Shown piece after piece: positions 11,071 to 23,701 of a stretch of DNA of 64,000 nt. Both the position numbers and the translations under genes were made by a program. Position 1 is the first letter of the stretch. Each line of letters begins with the position of its first letter. Under the pieces are notes generated by a model. It was not told the origin of the DNA, ran no database searches, and saw only the letters and a program-made list of their open reading frames with translations. The stretch lies in the NCBI GenBank assembly GCA_963989245.1, contig OZ022348.1:34316776-34380775 (forward strand), read 5' to 3'. The stretch comes from Nansenia antarctica (lineage: Eukaryota; Chordata; Actinopteri; Argentiniformes; Microstomatidae).

Positions 11071-14000
11071 GACCCACACAGTGTTTGTAGCAGGACGTCA
11101 CACCCTCACGGTGTTTGTAGCAGGACGTCACACCCACACGGTGACGTCACACCCACACAGTGTTTGTAGCAGGACGTCAGACCCACACGGTGTTTGTAGC
11201 ATGACGTCACACCCACACGGTGTTTGTAGCAGGACGTCACACCCACACGGTGACATCAGACCCACACGGTGTTTGTAGCAGGACGTCACACCCTCACGGT
11301 GACGTCAGACCCACACGGTGTTTGTAGCAGGACGTCACACCCACACGGTGTTTGTAGCAGGACGTCAGACCCACACGGTGTTTGTAGCAGGACGTCACAC
11401 CCACACGGTGTTTGTAGCAGGACGTCAGACCCACACGGTGTTTGTAGCAGGACGTCAGACCCACACGGTGTTTGTAGCAGGACGTCAGACCCACACAGTG
11501 TTTGTAGCAGGACGTCAGACCCCCACGGTGTTTGTAGCAGGACGTCACACCCACACGGTGTTTGTAGCAGGACGTCAGACCCACACGGTGTTTGTAGCAG
11601 GGTGACGTCAGACCAACACGGTGTTTGTAGCAGGACGTCAGACCCACACGGTGTTTGTAGCAGGACGTCAGACCCACACAGTGTTTGTAGCAGGACGTCA
11701 GACCCACACGGTGTTTGTAGCAGGACGTCAGACCCACACGGTGTTTGTAGCAGGACGTCAGACCCACACAGTGTTTGTAGCAGGACGTCACACCCCCACG
11801 GTGTTTGTAGCAGGACGTCACCCACACGGTGTTTGTAGCAGGACGTCACACCCACACGGTGTTTGTAGCAGGACGTCACACCCACAAGGTGTTTGTAGCA
11901 GGACGTCAGACCCACACAGTGTTTGTAGCAGGACGTCAGACCCCCACGATGTTTGTAGCAGGACGTCAGACCCACACGGTGTTTGTAGCAGGACGTCAGA
12001 CCCACACAGTGTTTGTAGCAGGACGTCAGACCCACACGGTGTTTGTAGCAGGGTGACGTCAGACCCACACAGTGTTTGTAGCAGGACGTCAGACCCACAC
12101 AGTGTTTGTAGCAGGACGTCAGACCCACACGGTGTTTGTAGCAGGACGTCACACCCACACAGTGTTTGTAGCAGGACGTCAGACCCACACGGTGTTTGTA
12201 GCAGGACGTCACACCCCCACGGTGTTTGTAGCAGGACGTCAGACCCACACGGTGTTTGTAGCAGGACGTCACACCCACACGGTGTTTGTAGCAGGACGTC
12301 AGACCCACACGGTGTTTGTAGCAGGACGTCACACCGACACGGTGTTTGTAGCAGGACGTCAGACCCCCACGGTGTTTGTAGCAGGACGTCACACCCACAC
12401 GGTGTTTGTAGCAGGACGTCACACCCACACGGTGTTTGTAGCAGGACGTCAGACCCACACGGTGTTTGTAGCAGGACGTCACACCCACACGGTGTTTGTA
12501 ACAGGACGTCACACCCACACGGTGTTTGTAGCAGGACGTCAGACCCCCACGGTGTTTGTAGCAGAACGTCACACCCACACAGTGTTTGTAGCAGGACGTC
12601 ACACCCACACGGTGTTTGTAGCAGGACGTCAGACCCACGCGGTGTTTGTAGCAGGACGTCACACCCACACGGTGTTTGTAGCAGGACGTCACACCCACAC
12701 AGTGTTTGTAGCAGGACGTCAGACCCACACGGTGTTTGTAGCAGGACGTCACACCCACACGGTGTTTGTAGCAGGACGTCAGACCCCCACGGTGTTTGTA
12801 GCAGGACGTCAGACCCACACAGTGTTTGTAGCAGGACGTCAGACCCACACTGTGTTTGTAGCAGGACGTCAGACCCACACGGTAATTGTAGCAGGACGTC
12901 ACACCCACACGGTGTTTGTAGCAGGACGTCACACCCACACAGTGTTTGTAGCAGGACGTCACACCCACACAGTGTTTGTAGCAGGACGTCAGACCCACAC
13001 GGTGTTTGTAGCAGGACGTCACACCCACAAGGTGTTTGTAGCAGGACGTCAGACCCACACGGTGTTTGTAGCAGGACGTCACACCCCCACGGTGTTTGTA
13101 GCATGACGTCACACCCACACGGTGTTTGTAGCAGGACGTCAGACCCACACGGTGTTTGTAGCAGGACGTAAGACCCACACGGTGTTTGTAGCAGGACGTC
13201 AGACCCACACGGTGTTTGTAGCAGGACGTCAGACCCCCACGATGTTTGTAGCAGGACGTCACACCCACACGGTGTTTGTAGCAGGAGGTCAGACCCACAC
13301 GGTGTTTGTAGCAGGGTGACGTCAGACCCACACAGTGTTTGTAGCAGGACGTCAGACCCACACAGTGTTTGTAGCAGGACGTCAGACCCACACGGTGTTT
13401 GTAGCAGGACGTCACACCCACACAGTGTTTGTAGCAGGACGTCAGACCCACACGGTGTTTGTAGCAGGACGTCACACCCCCACAGTGTTTGTAGCAGGAC
13501 GTCAGACCCACACGGTGTTTGTAGCAGGATGTCACACCCACACGGTGTTTGTAGCAGGACGTCAGACCCACACGGTGTTTGTAGCAGGACGTCACACCCA
13601 CACGGTGTTTGTAGCAGGACGTCAGACCCCCACGGTGTTTGTAGCAGGACGTCACACCCACACGGTGTTTGTAGCAGGACGTCACACCCACACAGTGTTT
13701 GTAGCAGGACGTCAGACCCACACGGTGTTTGTAGCAGGACGTCACACCCACACGGTGTTTGTAACAGGACGTCACACCCACACGGTGTTTGTAGCAGGAC
13801 GTCACACCCACATGGTGTTTGTAGCAGGACGTCAGACCCACGCGGTGTTTGTAGCAGGACGTCACACCCACACAGTGTTTGTAGCAGGACGTCAGACCCC
13901 CACGGTGTTTGTAGCAGGACGTCACACCCACACGGTGTTTGTAGCAGGACGTCACACCCACACGGTGTTTGTAGCAGGACGTCACACCCACACGGTGTTT

Positions 14001-14474
14001 GTAGCAGGACGTCACACCCACACGGTGTTTGTAGCAGGACGTCAGACCCACACGGTGTTTGTAGCAGGACGTCACACCCACACGGTGTTTGTAGCAGGAC
14101 GTCAGACCCCCACGGTGTTTGTAGCAGGACGTCAGACCCACACAGTGTTTGTAGCAGGACGTCAGACCCACACGGTGTTTGTAGCAGGACGTCACACCCC
14201 CACGGTGTTTGTAGCAGGACGTCACCCACACGGTGTTTGTAGCAGGACGTCACACCCACACGGTGTTTGTAGCAGGACGTCACACCCACAAGGTGTTTGT
14301 AGCAGGACGTCAGACCCACACGGTGTTTGTAGCAGGACGTCAGACCCTCACGGTGTTTGTAGCAGGACGTCAGACCCACACGGTGTTTGTAGCAGGACGT
14401 CAGACCCCCACGATGTTTGTAGCAGGACGTCAGACCCACACGGTGTTTGTAGCAGGGTGACGTCAGACCCACAC

Positions 14475-17400
14475 AGTGTTTGTAGCAGGACGTCAGACCC
14501 ACACAGTGTTTGTAGCAGGACGTCAGACCCACACGGTGTTTGTAGCAGGACGTCACACCCACACAGTGTTTGTAGCAGGACGTCAGACCCACACGGTGTT
14601 TGTAGCAGGACGTCACACCCCCACGGTGTTTGTAGCAGGACGTCAGACCCACACGGTGTTTGTAGCAGGACGTCACACCCACACGGTGTTTGTAGCAGGA
14701 CGTCAGACCCACACGGTGTTTGTAGCAGGACGTCACACCGACACTGTGTTTGTAGCAGGACGTCAGACCCCCACGGTGTTTGTAGCAGGACGTCACACCC
14801 ACACGGTGTTTGTAGCAGGACGTCACACCCACACGGTGTTTGTAGCAGGACGTCAGACCCACACAGTGTTTGTAGCAGGACGTCACACCCACACGGTGTT
14901 TGTAACAGGACGTCACACCCACACGGTGTTTGTAGCAGGACGTCAGACCCCCACGGTGTTTGTAGCAGAACGTCACACCCACACGGTGTTTGTAGCAGGA
15001 CGTCACACCCACACGGTGTTTGTAGCAGGACGTCAGACCCACGCGGTGTTTGTAGCAGGACGTCACACCCACACGGTGTTTGTAGCAGGACGTCAGACCC
15101 CCACGGTGTTTGTAGCAGGACGTCACACCCACACGGTGTTTGTAGCAGGACGTCACACCCACACGGTGTTTGTAGCAGGACGTCACACCCACACAGTGTT
15201 TGTAGCAGGACGTCACACCCACACAGTGTTTGTAGCAGGACGTCAGACCCACACGGTGTTTGTAGCAGGACGTCACACCCACACGGTGTTTGTAGCAGGA
15301 CGTCAGACCCCCACGGTGTTTGTAGCAGGACGTCAGACCCACACAGTGTTTGTAGCAGGACGTCAGACCCACACGGTGTTTGTAGCAGGACGTCAGACCC
15401 ACACGGTAATTGTAGCAGGACGTCACACCCACACGGTGTTTGTAGCAGGACGTCACACCCACACAGTGTTTGTAGCAGGACGTCACACCCACACGGTGTT
15501 TGTAGCAGGACGTCAGACCCACACGGTGTTTGTAGCAGGACGTCAGACCCCCACGGTGTTTGTAGCAGGACGTCACACCCACACGGTGTTTGTAGCAGGA
15601 CGTCAGACCCACACAGTGTTTGTAGCAGGGTGACGTCAGACCCACACGGTGTTTGTAGCAGGACGTCAGACCCACACGGTGTTTGTAGCAGGACGTCAGA
15701 CCCACACGGTGTTTGTAGCAGGACGTCAGACCCACACGGTGTTTGTAGCAGGACGTCAGACCCACACGGTGTTTGTAGCAGGACGTCAGACCCACACGGT
15801 GTTTGTAGCAGGACGTCACACCCACATGGTGTTTGTAGCAGGACGTCAGACCCACACGGTGTTTGTAGCAGGACGTCACACCCCCACGGTGTTTGTAGCA
15901 GGACGTCACCCACACGGTGTTTGTAGCAGGACGTCACACCCACACGGTGTTTGTAGCAGGACGTCACACCCACAAGGTGTTTGTAGCAGGACGTCAGACC
16001 CACACGGTGTTTGTAGCAGGACGTCAGACCCACACGGTGTTTGTAGCAGGACGTCAGACCCACACGGTGTTTGTAGCAGGACGTCAGACCCCCACGATGT
16101 TTGTAGCAGGACGTCACACCCACACGGTGTTTGTAGCAGGACGTCAGACCCACACGGGGTTTGTAGCAGGGTGACGTCAGACCCACACAGTGTTTGTAGC
16201 AGGAAGTCAGACCCACACAGTGTTTGTAGCAGGACGTCAGACCCACACGGTGTTTGTAGCAGGACGTCACACCCACACAGTGTTTGTAGCAGGACGTCAG
16301 ACCCACACGGTGTTTGTAGCAGGACGTCACACCCCCACGGTGTTTGTAGCAGGACGTCAGACCCACACGGTGTTTGTAGCAGGACGTCACACCCACACGG
16401 TGTTTGTAGCAGGACGTCAGACCCACACGGTGTTTGTAGCAGGACGTCACACCGACACTGTGTTTGTAGCAGGACGTCAGACCCCCACGGTGTTTGTAGC
16501 AGGACGTCACACCCACACGGTGTTTGTAGCAGGACGTCACACCCACACGGTGTTTGTAGCAGGACGTCAGACCCACACAGTGTTTGTAGCAGGACGTCAC
16601 ACCCACACGGTGTTTGTAACAGGACGTCACACCCACACGGTGTTTGTAGCAGGACGTCAGACCCCCACGGTGTTTGTAGCAGAACGTCACACCCACACGG
16701 TGTTTGTAGCAGGACGTCACACCCACACGGTGTTTGTAGCAGGACGTCAGACCCACGCGGTGTTTGTAGCAGGACGTCACACCCACACGGTGTTTGTAGC
16801 AGGACGTCAGACCCCCACGGTGTTTGTAGCAGGACGTCACACCCACACGGTGTTTGTAGCAGGACGTCACACCCACACGGTGTTTGTAGCAGGACGTCAC
16901 ACCCACACGGTGTTTGTAGCAGGACGTCACACCCACACAGTGTTTGTAGCAGGACGTCAGACCCACACGGTGTTTGTAGCAGGACGTCACACCCACACGG
17001 TGTTTGTAGCAGGACGTCAGACCCCCACGGTGTTTGTAGCAGGACGTCAGACCCACACAGTGTTTGTAGCAGGACGTCAGACCCACACGGTGTTTGTAGC
17101 AGGACGTCAGACCCACACGGTAATTGTAGCAGGACGTCACACCCACACGGTGTTTGTAGCAGGACGTCACACCCACACAGTGTTTGTAGCAGGACGTCAC
17201 ACCCACACGGTGTTTGTAGCAGGACGTCAGACCCACACGGTGTTTGTAGCAGGACGTCAGACCCCCACGGTGTTTGTAGCAGGACGTCACACCCACACGG
17301 TGTTTGTAGCAGGACGTCAGACCCACACAGTGTTTGTAGCAGGGTGACGTCAGACCCACACGGTGTTTGTAGCAGGACGTCAGACCCACACGGTGTTTGT

Positions 17401-17902
17401 AGCAGGACGTCAGACCCACACGGTGTTTGTAGCAGGACGTCAGACCCACACGGTGTTTGTAGCAGGACGTCAGACCCACACGGTGTTTGTAGCAGGACGT
17501 CAGACCCACACGGTGTTTGTAGCAGGACGTCACACCCACATGGTGTTTGTAGCAGGACGTCAGACCCACACGGTGTTTGTAGCAGGACGTCACACCCCCA
17601 CGGTGTTTGTAGCAGGACGTCACCCACACGGTGTTTGTAGCAGGACGTCACACCCACACGGTGTTTGTAGCAGGACGTCACACCCACAAGGTGTTTGTAG
17701 CAGGACGTCAGACCCACACGGTGTTTGTAGCAGGACGTCAGACCCACACGGTGTTTGTAGCAGGACGTCAGACCCACACGGTGTTTGTAGCAGGACGTCA
17801 GACCCCCACGATGTTTGTAGCAGGACGTCACACCCACACGGTGTTTGTAGCAGGACGTCAGACCCACACGGGGTTTGTAGCAGGGTGACGTCAGACCCAC
17901 AC
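14475..17902. repeat. Two consecutive 1,714-bp higher-order blocks of the minisatellite
   Basis: Unit variants recur in the same order at a fixed 1,714-bp offset: the -2 junction at 15905 and 17619, the rare ACGGGGTTTG at about 16154 and 17868, GAAGTCAGAC at about 16202 and 17916, and +3 junctions at 15628/17342 and 16168/17882. Blocks 14475-16188 and 16189-17902 differ at very few bases. 1,714 equals 57 units of 30 plus 4, explained by two +3 and one -2 variants. Older, diverged versions lie at 12056-14456. Confidence 0.9.
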
Positions 17903-20078
17903 AGTGTTTGTAGCAGGAAGTCAGACCCACACAGTGTTTGTAGCAGGACGTCAGACCCACACGGTGTTTGTAGCAGGACGTCACACCCACACAGTGTTTG
18001 TAGCAGGACGTCAGACCCACACGGTGTTTGTAGCAGGACGTCACACCCCCACGGTGTTTGTAGCAGGACGTCAGACCCACACGGTGTTTGTAGCAGGACG
18101 TCACACCCACACAGTGTTTGTAGCAGGACGTCAGACCCACACGGTGTTTGTAGCAGGACGTCACACCCACACGGTGTTTGTAGCAGGACGTCAGACCCCC
18201 ACGGTGTTTGTAGCAGGACGTCACACCCACACGGTGTTTGTAGCAGGACGTCACACCCACACGGTGTTTGTAGCAGGACGTCAGACCCACACGGTGTTTG
18301 TAGCAGGACGTCACACCCACACGGTGTTTGTAACAGGACGTCACACCCACACGGTGTTTGTAGCAGAACGTCACACCCACACGGTGTTTGTAGCAGGACG
18401 TCACACCCACACGGTGTTTGTAGAAGGACGTCAGACCCACGCGGTGTTTGTAGCAGGACGTCACACCCACACGGTGTTTGTAGCAGGACGTCAGACCGCC
18501 ACGGTGTTTGTAGCAGGACGTCACACCCACACGGTGTTTGTAGCAGGACGTCACACCCACACGGTGTTTGTAGCAGGACGTCACACCCACACGGTGTTTG
18601 TAGCAGGACGTCACACCCACACGGTGTTTGTAGCAGGACGTCAGACCCACACGGTGACGTCAGACCCACACGGTGTTTGTAGCAGGACGTCACCCACACG
18701 GTGTTTGTAGCAGGACGTCAGACCCACACAGTGTTTGTAGCAGGACGTCACACCCACACAGTGTTTGTAGCAGGACGTCAGACCCACACGGTGTTTGTAG
18801 CAGGGTGACGTCAGACCCACACGGTGTTTGTAGCAGGACGTCAGACCCACACGGTGTTTGTAGCAGGACGTCACACCCACACGGTGTTTGTAGCAGGACG
18901 TCACACCCACACGGTGTTTGTAGCAGGACGTCAGACCCCCACGGTGTTTGTAGCAGGATGTCACACCCACACGGTGTTTGTAGCAGGATGTCAGACCCCC
19001 ACGGTGTTTGTAGCAGGACGTCAGACCCACACGGTGTTTGTAGCAGGACGTCACACCCACACGGTGTTTGTAGCAGGACGTCACACCCACACAGTGTTTG
19101 TAGCAGGACGCCACACCCACACGGTGTTTGTAGCAGGACGTCACACCCACACGGTGTTTGTAGCAGGACGTCACACCCACACGGTGTTTGTAGCAGGACG
19201 TCACACCCCCACAGTGTTTGCAGCAGGACGTCAGACCCACACGGTGACGTCAGACCCACACCACACGGTGTTTGTAGCAGGACGTCACACCCACACGGTG
19301 TTTGCAGCAGGACGTCAGACCCACACGGTGACGTCAGACCCACACAGTGTTTGTAGCAGGACGTCAGACCCACATGGTGACGTCAGACCCACACAGTGTT
19401 TGTAGCAGGACGTCACACCCACACGGTGTTTGTAGCAGGACGTCAGACCCACGCGGTGTTTGTAGCAGGACGTCAGACCCACGCGGTGTTTGTAGCAGGA
19501 CGTCAGACCCACACGGTATTTGTAGCAGGACGTCAGACCCACACGGTGTTTGTAGCAGGACGTCAGACCCACACGGTGTTTGTAGCAGGACGTTACACCC
19601 ACACGGTGTTTGTAGCAGGACGTCAGACCCACACGGTGTTTGTAGCAGGACGTCACACCCACACGGTTTTGTAGCAGGACGTCACACCCACACGGTGACG
19701 TCACACCCACACGGTGTTTGTAGCAGGACGTCACCCACACAGTGTTTGTAGCAGGACGTCAGACCCACACGGTGTTTGTAGCAGGACGTCACACCCACAC
19801 GGTGTTTGTAGCAGGACGTCAGACCCACACGGTGTTTGTAGCAGGGTGACGTCAGACCCACATGGTGTTTGTAGCAGGACGTCAGACCCACATGGTGTTT
19901 GTAGCAGGACGTCAGACCCACACAGTGTTTGTAGCAGGACGTCACACCCACACGGTGTTTGTAGCAGGGTGACGTCAGACCCACACGGTGTTTGTAGCAG
20001 GACGTCAGACCCACACGGTGTTTGTAGCAGGACGTCAGACCCACACGGTGTTTGTAGCAGGGTGTTTGTAGCAGGGTG

Positions 20079-21922
20079 TTCTGGATCCTCAGTCTCTGAA
20101 GGGAGCTACCCAGCTAACTGCATTTCAAACAGAAATAAAGAAAATCGGTGCACGTTCGTTAATGTATAAAATGTATAAAAAAGGAAGCAAATTAGACCCA
20201 GGCAACTACCGACCTGTTTCTATTCTTAATTCCATCTCGAAACTTATGGAAAAAATAGTTTATGAACAGGTTGATAGGTACCTTACCGAAAAAAAGCTGA
20301 TGTATGAATTTCAATCAGGATTCAGAACATCCCATTCCACTGACACATGCCTTCTCTATTTGAACGACCACATCAACCATGAGGTGGACTCGGGCAAGTA
20401 CTGCGGCATGGTCATGCTGGACCTCCAGAAGGCCTTCGACACAGTAGATCACCACATATTGTTAGATAAACTGAAAGCAATTGGGTTCGATAGAACATCG
20501 GTGAGCTGGATGCAATCCTACTTAGAGGGGAGGGAACAGGTGGTTAGTGTGAACGGAACACTGTCCCCCCCCCTCCCAGTGACCTGCGGCGTTCCACAAG
20601 GAAGCATATTGGGACCTTTACTGTTCCTAATATATGTGAATGACATGTCATCAGCATGTGATTGCAATTTGTTCCTGTTCGCGGATGACTCGGCTCTGCT
20701 GGTCTCTGACAGGGACATATTGCAGGTGGAAAAAGCGCTAAGCACTTAACTGAGTAGAATCTGCATCTGGCTTGCTGACAATAAACTATCAATACACCTA
20801 GGTAAAACTGAAACCATCCTATACGGATCCCCATCTAAACTCAGAAAGGCTGTAAATTTCAAAATAAAAGTGGGTAACATTAATATCACAAGAAAAGAGG
20901 ATATTACATACCTGGGCTCCATCTTAGAGGCAAATCTTTCCGGAGATAAAATGGCAGCAAAAGTAATCAAAAAAGTGAACAATAGAACTAGATTCTTGTA
21001 CAGGATATCCTTACTTGTCAGTAAAAACACACTGAGGACCCTATCAGGAGCTCTCATTCAATGTCACTTCGACTATGCCGTAACATCATGGTACTATAGA
21101 ACCACAAAGGCCCAAAAAACAAGACTCCAGACAGCCCAAAATAAACTGGTTAGGCTTCTGCTAGGCCTCAACCCTAGGACACATCTAACCGCTGCTCATT
21201 TTTTGAGCCTTGATTGGCTACGAGTAGTTGACAGAGTGCAGCAGCTTGCACTGGGCCTGGTCTTCAAGATACGCTACACCACAAAGACACCCAAGTACCT
21301 GTCAACATACTTCCAAAAAGTGAACAACGTCCACACATACAATACCAGAGGAAGCTCCACGAACCACGTTCAACCGCGTTGCACCACAAACAAGGGGTTA
21401 AACTCGTTTGCAAACTATGCAGTAAAAATGTGGAACGCCCTTCCTATAATCTTAAAGGAGTGCAAAACACTGCCCACCTTCAAAACCACTCTCAAAAAAC
21501 ATTTACAGGAGGCTGCAATCCGTAACTGGACCCTCTAAATCAAAAATCAGATTAAAAGACCCGAACTACCCACTGTACATACTTTGTGTTTTGTCCCCCG
21601 CCCCCACCTGTGGTGTATGTCCCCACCTGTCCTACCCGCTGTACATACCTTATGCTTTGTTGTATTGTTCTTCCCATGATGGATGTATGTTTATCTTGTA
21701 GATAGTACTAGTTATTTGTCTGTATTATCTTGTAGATAGTACTAGTTTTTTTTGTCTGTCTTACATGTAACGATGAATTGAGAATCAAGGACCCCAATTG
21801 AAATAAGCCAGTGGCTTTCTTGGGGTTTTATCCTGTTAGTTGACCTTGTATGTAATATGTACTTTCATGTACCTACTTCTGCAAATCTTCTAATAAAGTT
21901 TTCAATCAATCAATCAATCAAT
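20079..21922 (+). mobile_element. 5'-truncated LINE (CR1/L2/Rex-like group)
   Basis: A non-LTR retrotransposon 3' half in sense orientation, joined directly to the end of the minisatellite. It contains reverse transcriptase, a C-terminal region, a short 3' UTR and a terminal (ATCA)n run at about 21903-21922 after AATAAAG. A tail of short tandem repeats rather than poly(A) is typical of the CR1/L2/Rex group; the exact clade is not assigned. The endonuclease part is missing, as in most dead-on-arrival copies. Confidence 0.85.
20108..21538 (+). pseudogene. LINE reverse transcriptase ORF, one in-frame stop
   Basis: RT motifs in order: PGNYRPVSILNSISKLMEKI, SGFRTSHSTDTCL, MLDLQKAFDTVDH (first catalytic Asp), GVPQGSILGPLLFLIYVNDM and FADDSALL (catalytic Asp pair, about 20680). 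A TAA at 20747-20749 interrupts the frame; translation continues in the same frame from LSRICIWLADN to a natural stop at 21538, covering the thumb and C-terminal region (GALIQCHFDYAVTSWYY, KMWNALP). One stop and no frameshift suggest a fairly recent insertion. Confidence 0.85.
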
Positions 21923-22498
21923 GCACACACATTTGGCTGCACATTTGGTGCTTTCTTTTAGAAATATAACTTGTTTTTTTAACTTAACTTACATTGCACA
22001 AGTTTGTTTACTAACATTTGTAGACAATGTAGCTATGAATGATAACATGTGAAACTCCTCCCCTCGACCCCATGAGCAGATGAACTGTTGTAGATACTAG
22101 GAGTTAGCTACCCCTGCCTGGGTGAAATGGGCTTCATCGTAGACTTTCTGTGGCTCCATCAAAGTTCTTGACTACACATCACATTCTGCCTTAATTTTAC
22201 ATTCAGCGCACAAGACAGTAACTACGCCTACGGATGACAGTCGCCCGTAGATTACTGCTGGTAAAGTACCACACATGCTCACAGTCTCCAAGGGAAGCAG
22301 TTTCGATGGCTACCTAACGTAAAAAGCTACACCAGGCAACAACAAAAGGTAAAGGACTCAAGGGGAAAAGACCCGATGTTTTATAGCAAAAATGGAGGTG
22401 GAAATATATTGTATTCAATCTCCAGAGTCAAACTCTCACATCTTCGTTTCTTGGAATGTTGTTCCAGTTTGCTGCAAGTTCGATCCTGTCAGGGCATC
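21923..22498. other. Spacer and probable 5' region of tubd1
   Basis: No repeat family or exon recognised at 21930-22370. An open stretch from 22376 runs in frame into the delta-tubulin start but lacks family similarity and is treated as 5' UTR. Confidence 0.4.
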
Positions 22499-22671
22499 AT
22501 GTCCACTGTGATGCTGCAGGTGGGCCAGTGTGGAAACCAGCTGGGCCTGAAGTGGTGGAAACTGATCACCAGTTGCCATGGCCAGAGCAGGGACAGTGAC
22601 AGGTGATTCACTTTAATGTTTAGTAGGAAAATATGCTCTCTTGATCTGCTGGGTGCATGAATGCCTGCTTA

Positions 22672-22722
22672 TTCTCGTTGTTTGGTACCTGTACTGTAGC
22701 AATGACAATAAAGACCATTCAT
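22672..22722 (+). mobile_element. LINE 3'-tail remnant at the exon 2 acceptor of tubd1
   Basis: GTTTGGTACCTGTACTGTAG, CAATGACAATAAAG and (CATT)n match the inverted tail of the LINE at 22989-23045 and resemble the tails at 60780-60840 and 61500-61560. It abuts the polypyrimidine tract and acceptor of tubd1 exon 2 (22740). Confidence 0.6.
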
Positions 22723-22988
22723 TCATTATTCTTTTCACAGGTGTCCATTCAGTACAAGAGATGGGAAATTGGCAGCGCTGTTTGTCGACAGTGAGCCTAA
22801 GGTGCTCAGAGGGTCTCGACAGTTGGTGAGGAACAAGTGGGTACACAATGCCAAAACTTTAATTTTAATGATACAGTCCCAAGCTCAGTGTTGACTTTGC
22901 TTGTTAATTTGCCATACTTTCCTCCTGTTACAGAAGACTGCAGGAGTCCAATGTTGTTCTGGCCCAGGGCGGAAGGGGGAGTAACTGG

Positions 22989-23701
22989 AATGGAATGGAA
23001 TGGAATGGACTTTATTTGCCATTGCTACAGTACAGGTACCAAACAACGAAATTTAGGAGGGGTGGCTCCCCTGGTGTTAGGAAAGGGGAAAAAAAAAAAA
23101 AAAGTTTTTTGAAAAAGCATAAATTCATAAAATCACAAGAAGGTAAGGAGCTGGTTTACATCAATAAAGGCTATGTACACAATCCACTGTACTATACTGC
23201 ACAGATAGTCAACTAGGGTTGTCATATTGCACAAAGAGTATTTTTTCACATTATTTTAAAGTGTCACAGTTTGCAGGCTTGAAAATGTACATGTTTGTGC
23301 CTCAGCACTAGCTGCCATACAATCCGTCCGGACTGTCCTGGGCCCAGAACTTAGGCCTTTTCTGTGTTCAGGGCCTTGACGGCCCTGTGGTAGAAGCAGT
23401 CCTTCAGTCTGTTTGTCTTAGCGGCCGGGGTCCTGTACCTCCTGTTCGAGGGCAGCTTGACAAAGTGTACGTGCCCAGGGTGGGTCGGGTCCCTGGAGAT
23501 CTTGGAGGCCCTCCTGAGACAGCGTGTGTTGTACAGCTCCTCCAGAGAGGGGAGGGGGGCGCCGGTGATCTTCTGTGCTGTTCTCACAACTCTCTGTAGC
23601 GCGTTTCTCTCCGCTGTTGTGCAGCTGTGGAACCAGTTGGAGATGCCGAAGGTGAGGATGCTCTCCACTGCGCCGTGGTAGAAGGCCACCAGTATCTCCT
23701 G
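22989..23701 (-). mobile_element. LINE 3' fragment inserted into tubd1 exon 3
   Basis: Antisense insertion of about 713 bp. On the minus strand it encodes the last ~112 residues of a LINE ORF2 (23351-23689: YHGAVESILTFGISNWF, AERNALQRVVRTAQKITG, LEELYNTRCLRRA, YHRAVKALN), then a 3' UTR ending AATAAAGTCC and (ATTCC)n. The exon reads AACTGG before it and CTGGGCCTATG after it, so CTGG (22985-22988 and 23702-23705) is at least 4 bp of target duplication. Removing it restores NWAYG, a conserved delta-tubulin motif. Confidence 0.85.

Larger units (their letters stand above)
11019..20078. repeat. 30-bp GACGTCA minisatellite, about 300 copies
   Basis: A 9.06-kb uninterrupted tandem array with consensus unit CACACGGTGTTTGTAGCAGG plus ACGTCAgACC (g or c at the variable base). 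Common variants: CCCACGGTG, CACACAGTG, GTAACAGG, AGAACGTC, TAATTGTAG. Length variants break the 30-bp phase: a +3 form (GCAGGGTGACGTC) at about 11600, 12050, 13316, 14456, 15628, 16168, 17342, 17882, 18802, 19843 and 19965; a -2 form (GTCACCCACAC) at about 11817, 14221, 15905, 17619 and 18700; and shorter units lacking TTTGTAGCAGG near both ends. Because 30 is divisible by 3 and the unit lacks stops in four frames, long decapeptide ORFs appear on both strands; they are not evidence of genes. Each unit has two CpGs. Confidence 0.98.

Noticed and set aside
11286..19740. Very long ORFs (up to 1,365 codons) on both strands
   Set aside because: They are a by-product of a stop-free 30-bp repeat whose length is divisible by three; open frames coexist on both strands and have no domain.
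11019..20078. CRISPR array
   Set aside because: There are no unique spacers; units are directly adjacent, and the sequence is a vertebrate genome.
22376..22498. In-frame upstream extension of the tubd1 start
   Set aside because: MSTVMLQVGQCGNQ at 22499 is the family start; the upstream 41 codons have no tubulin similarity.
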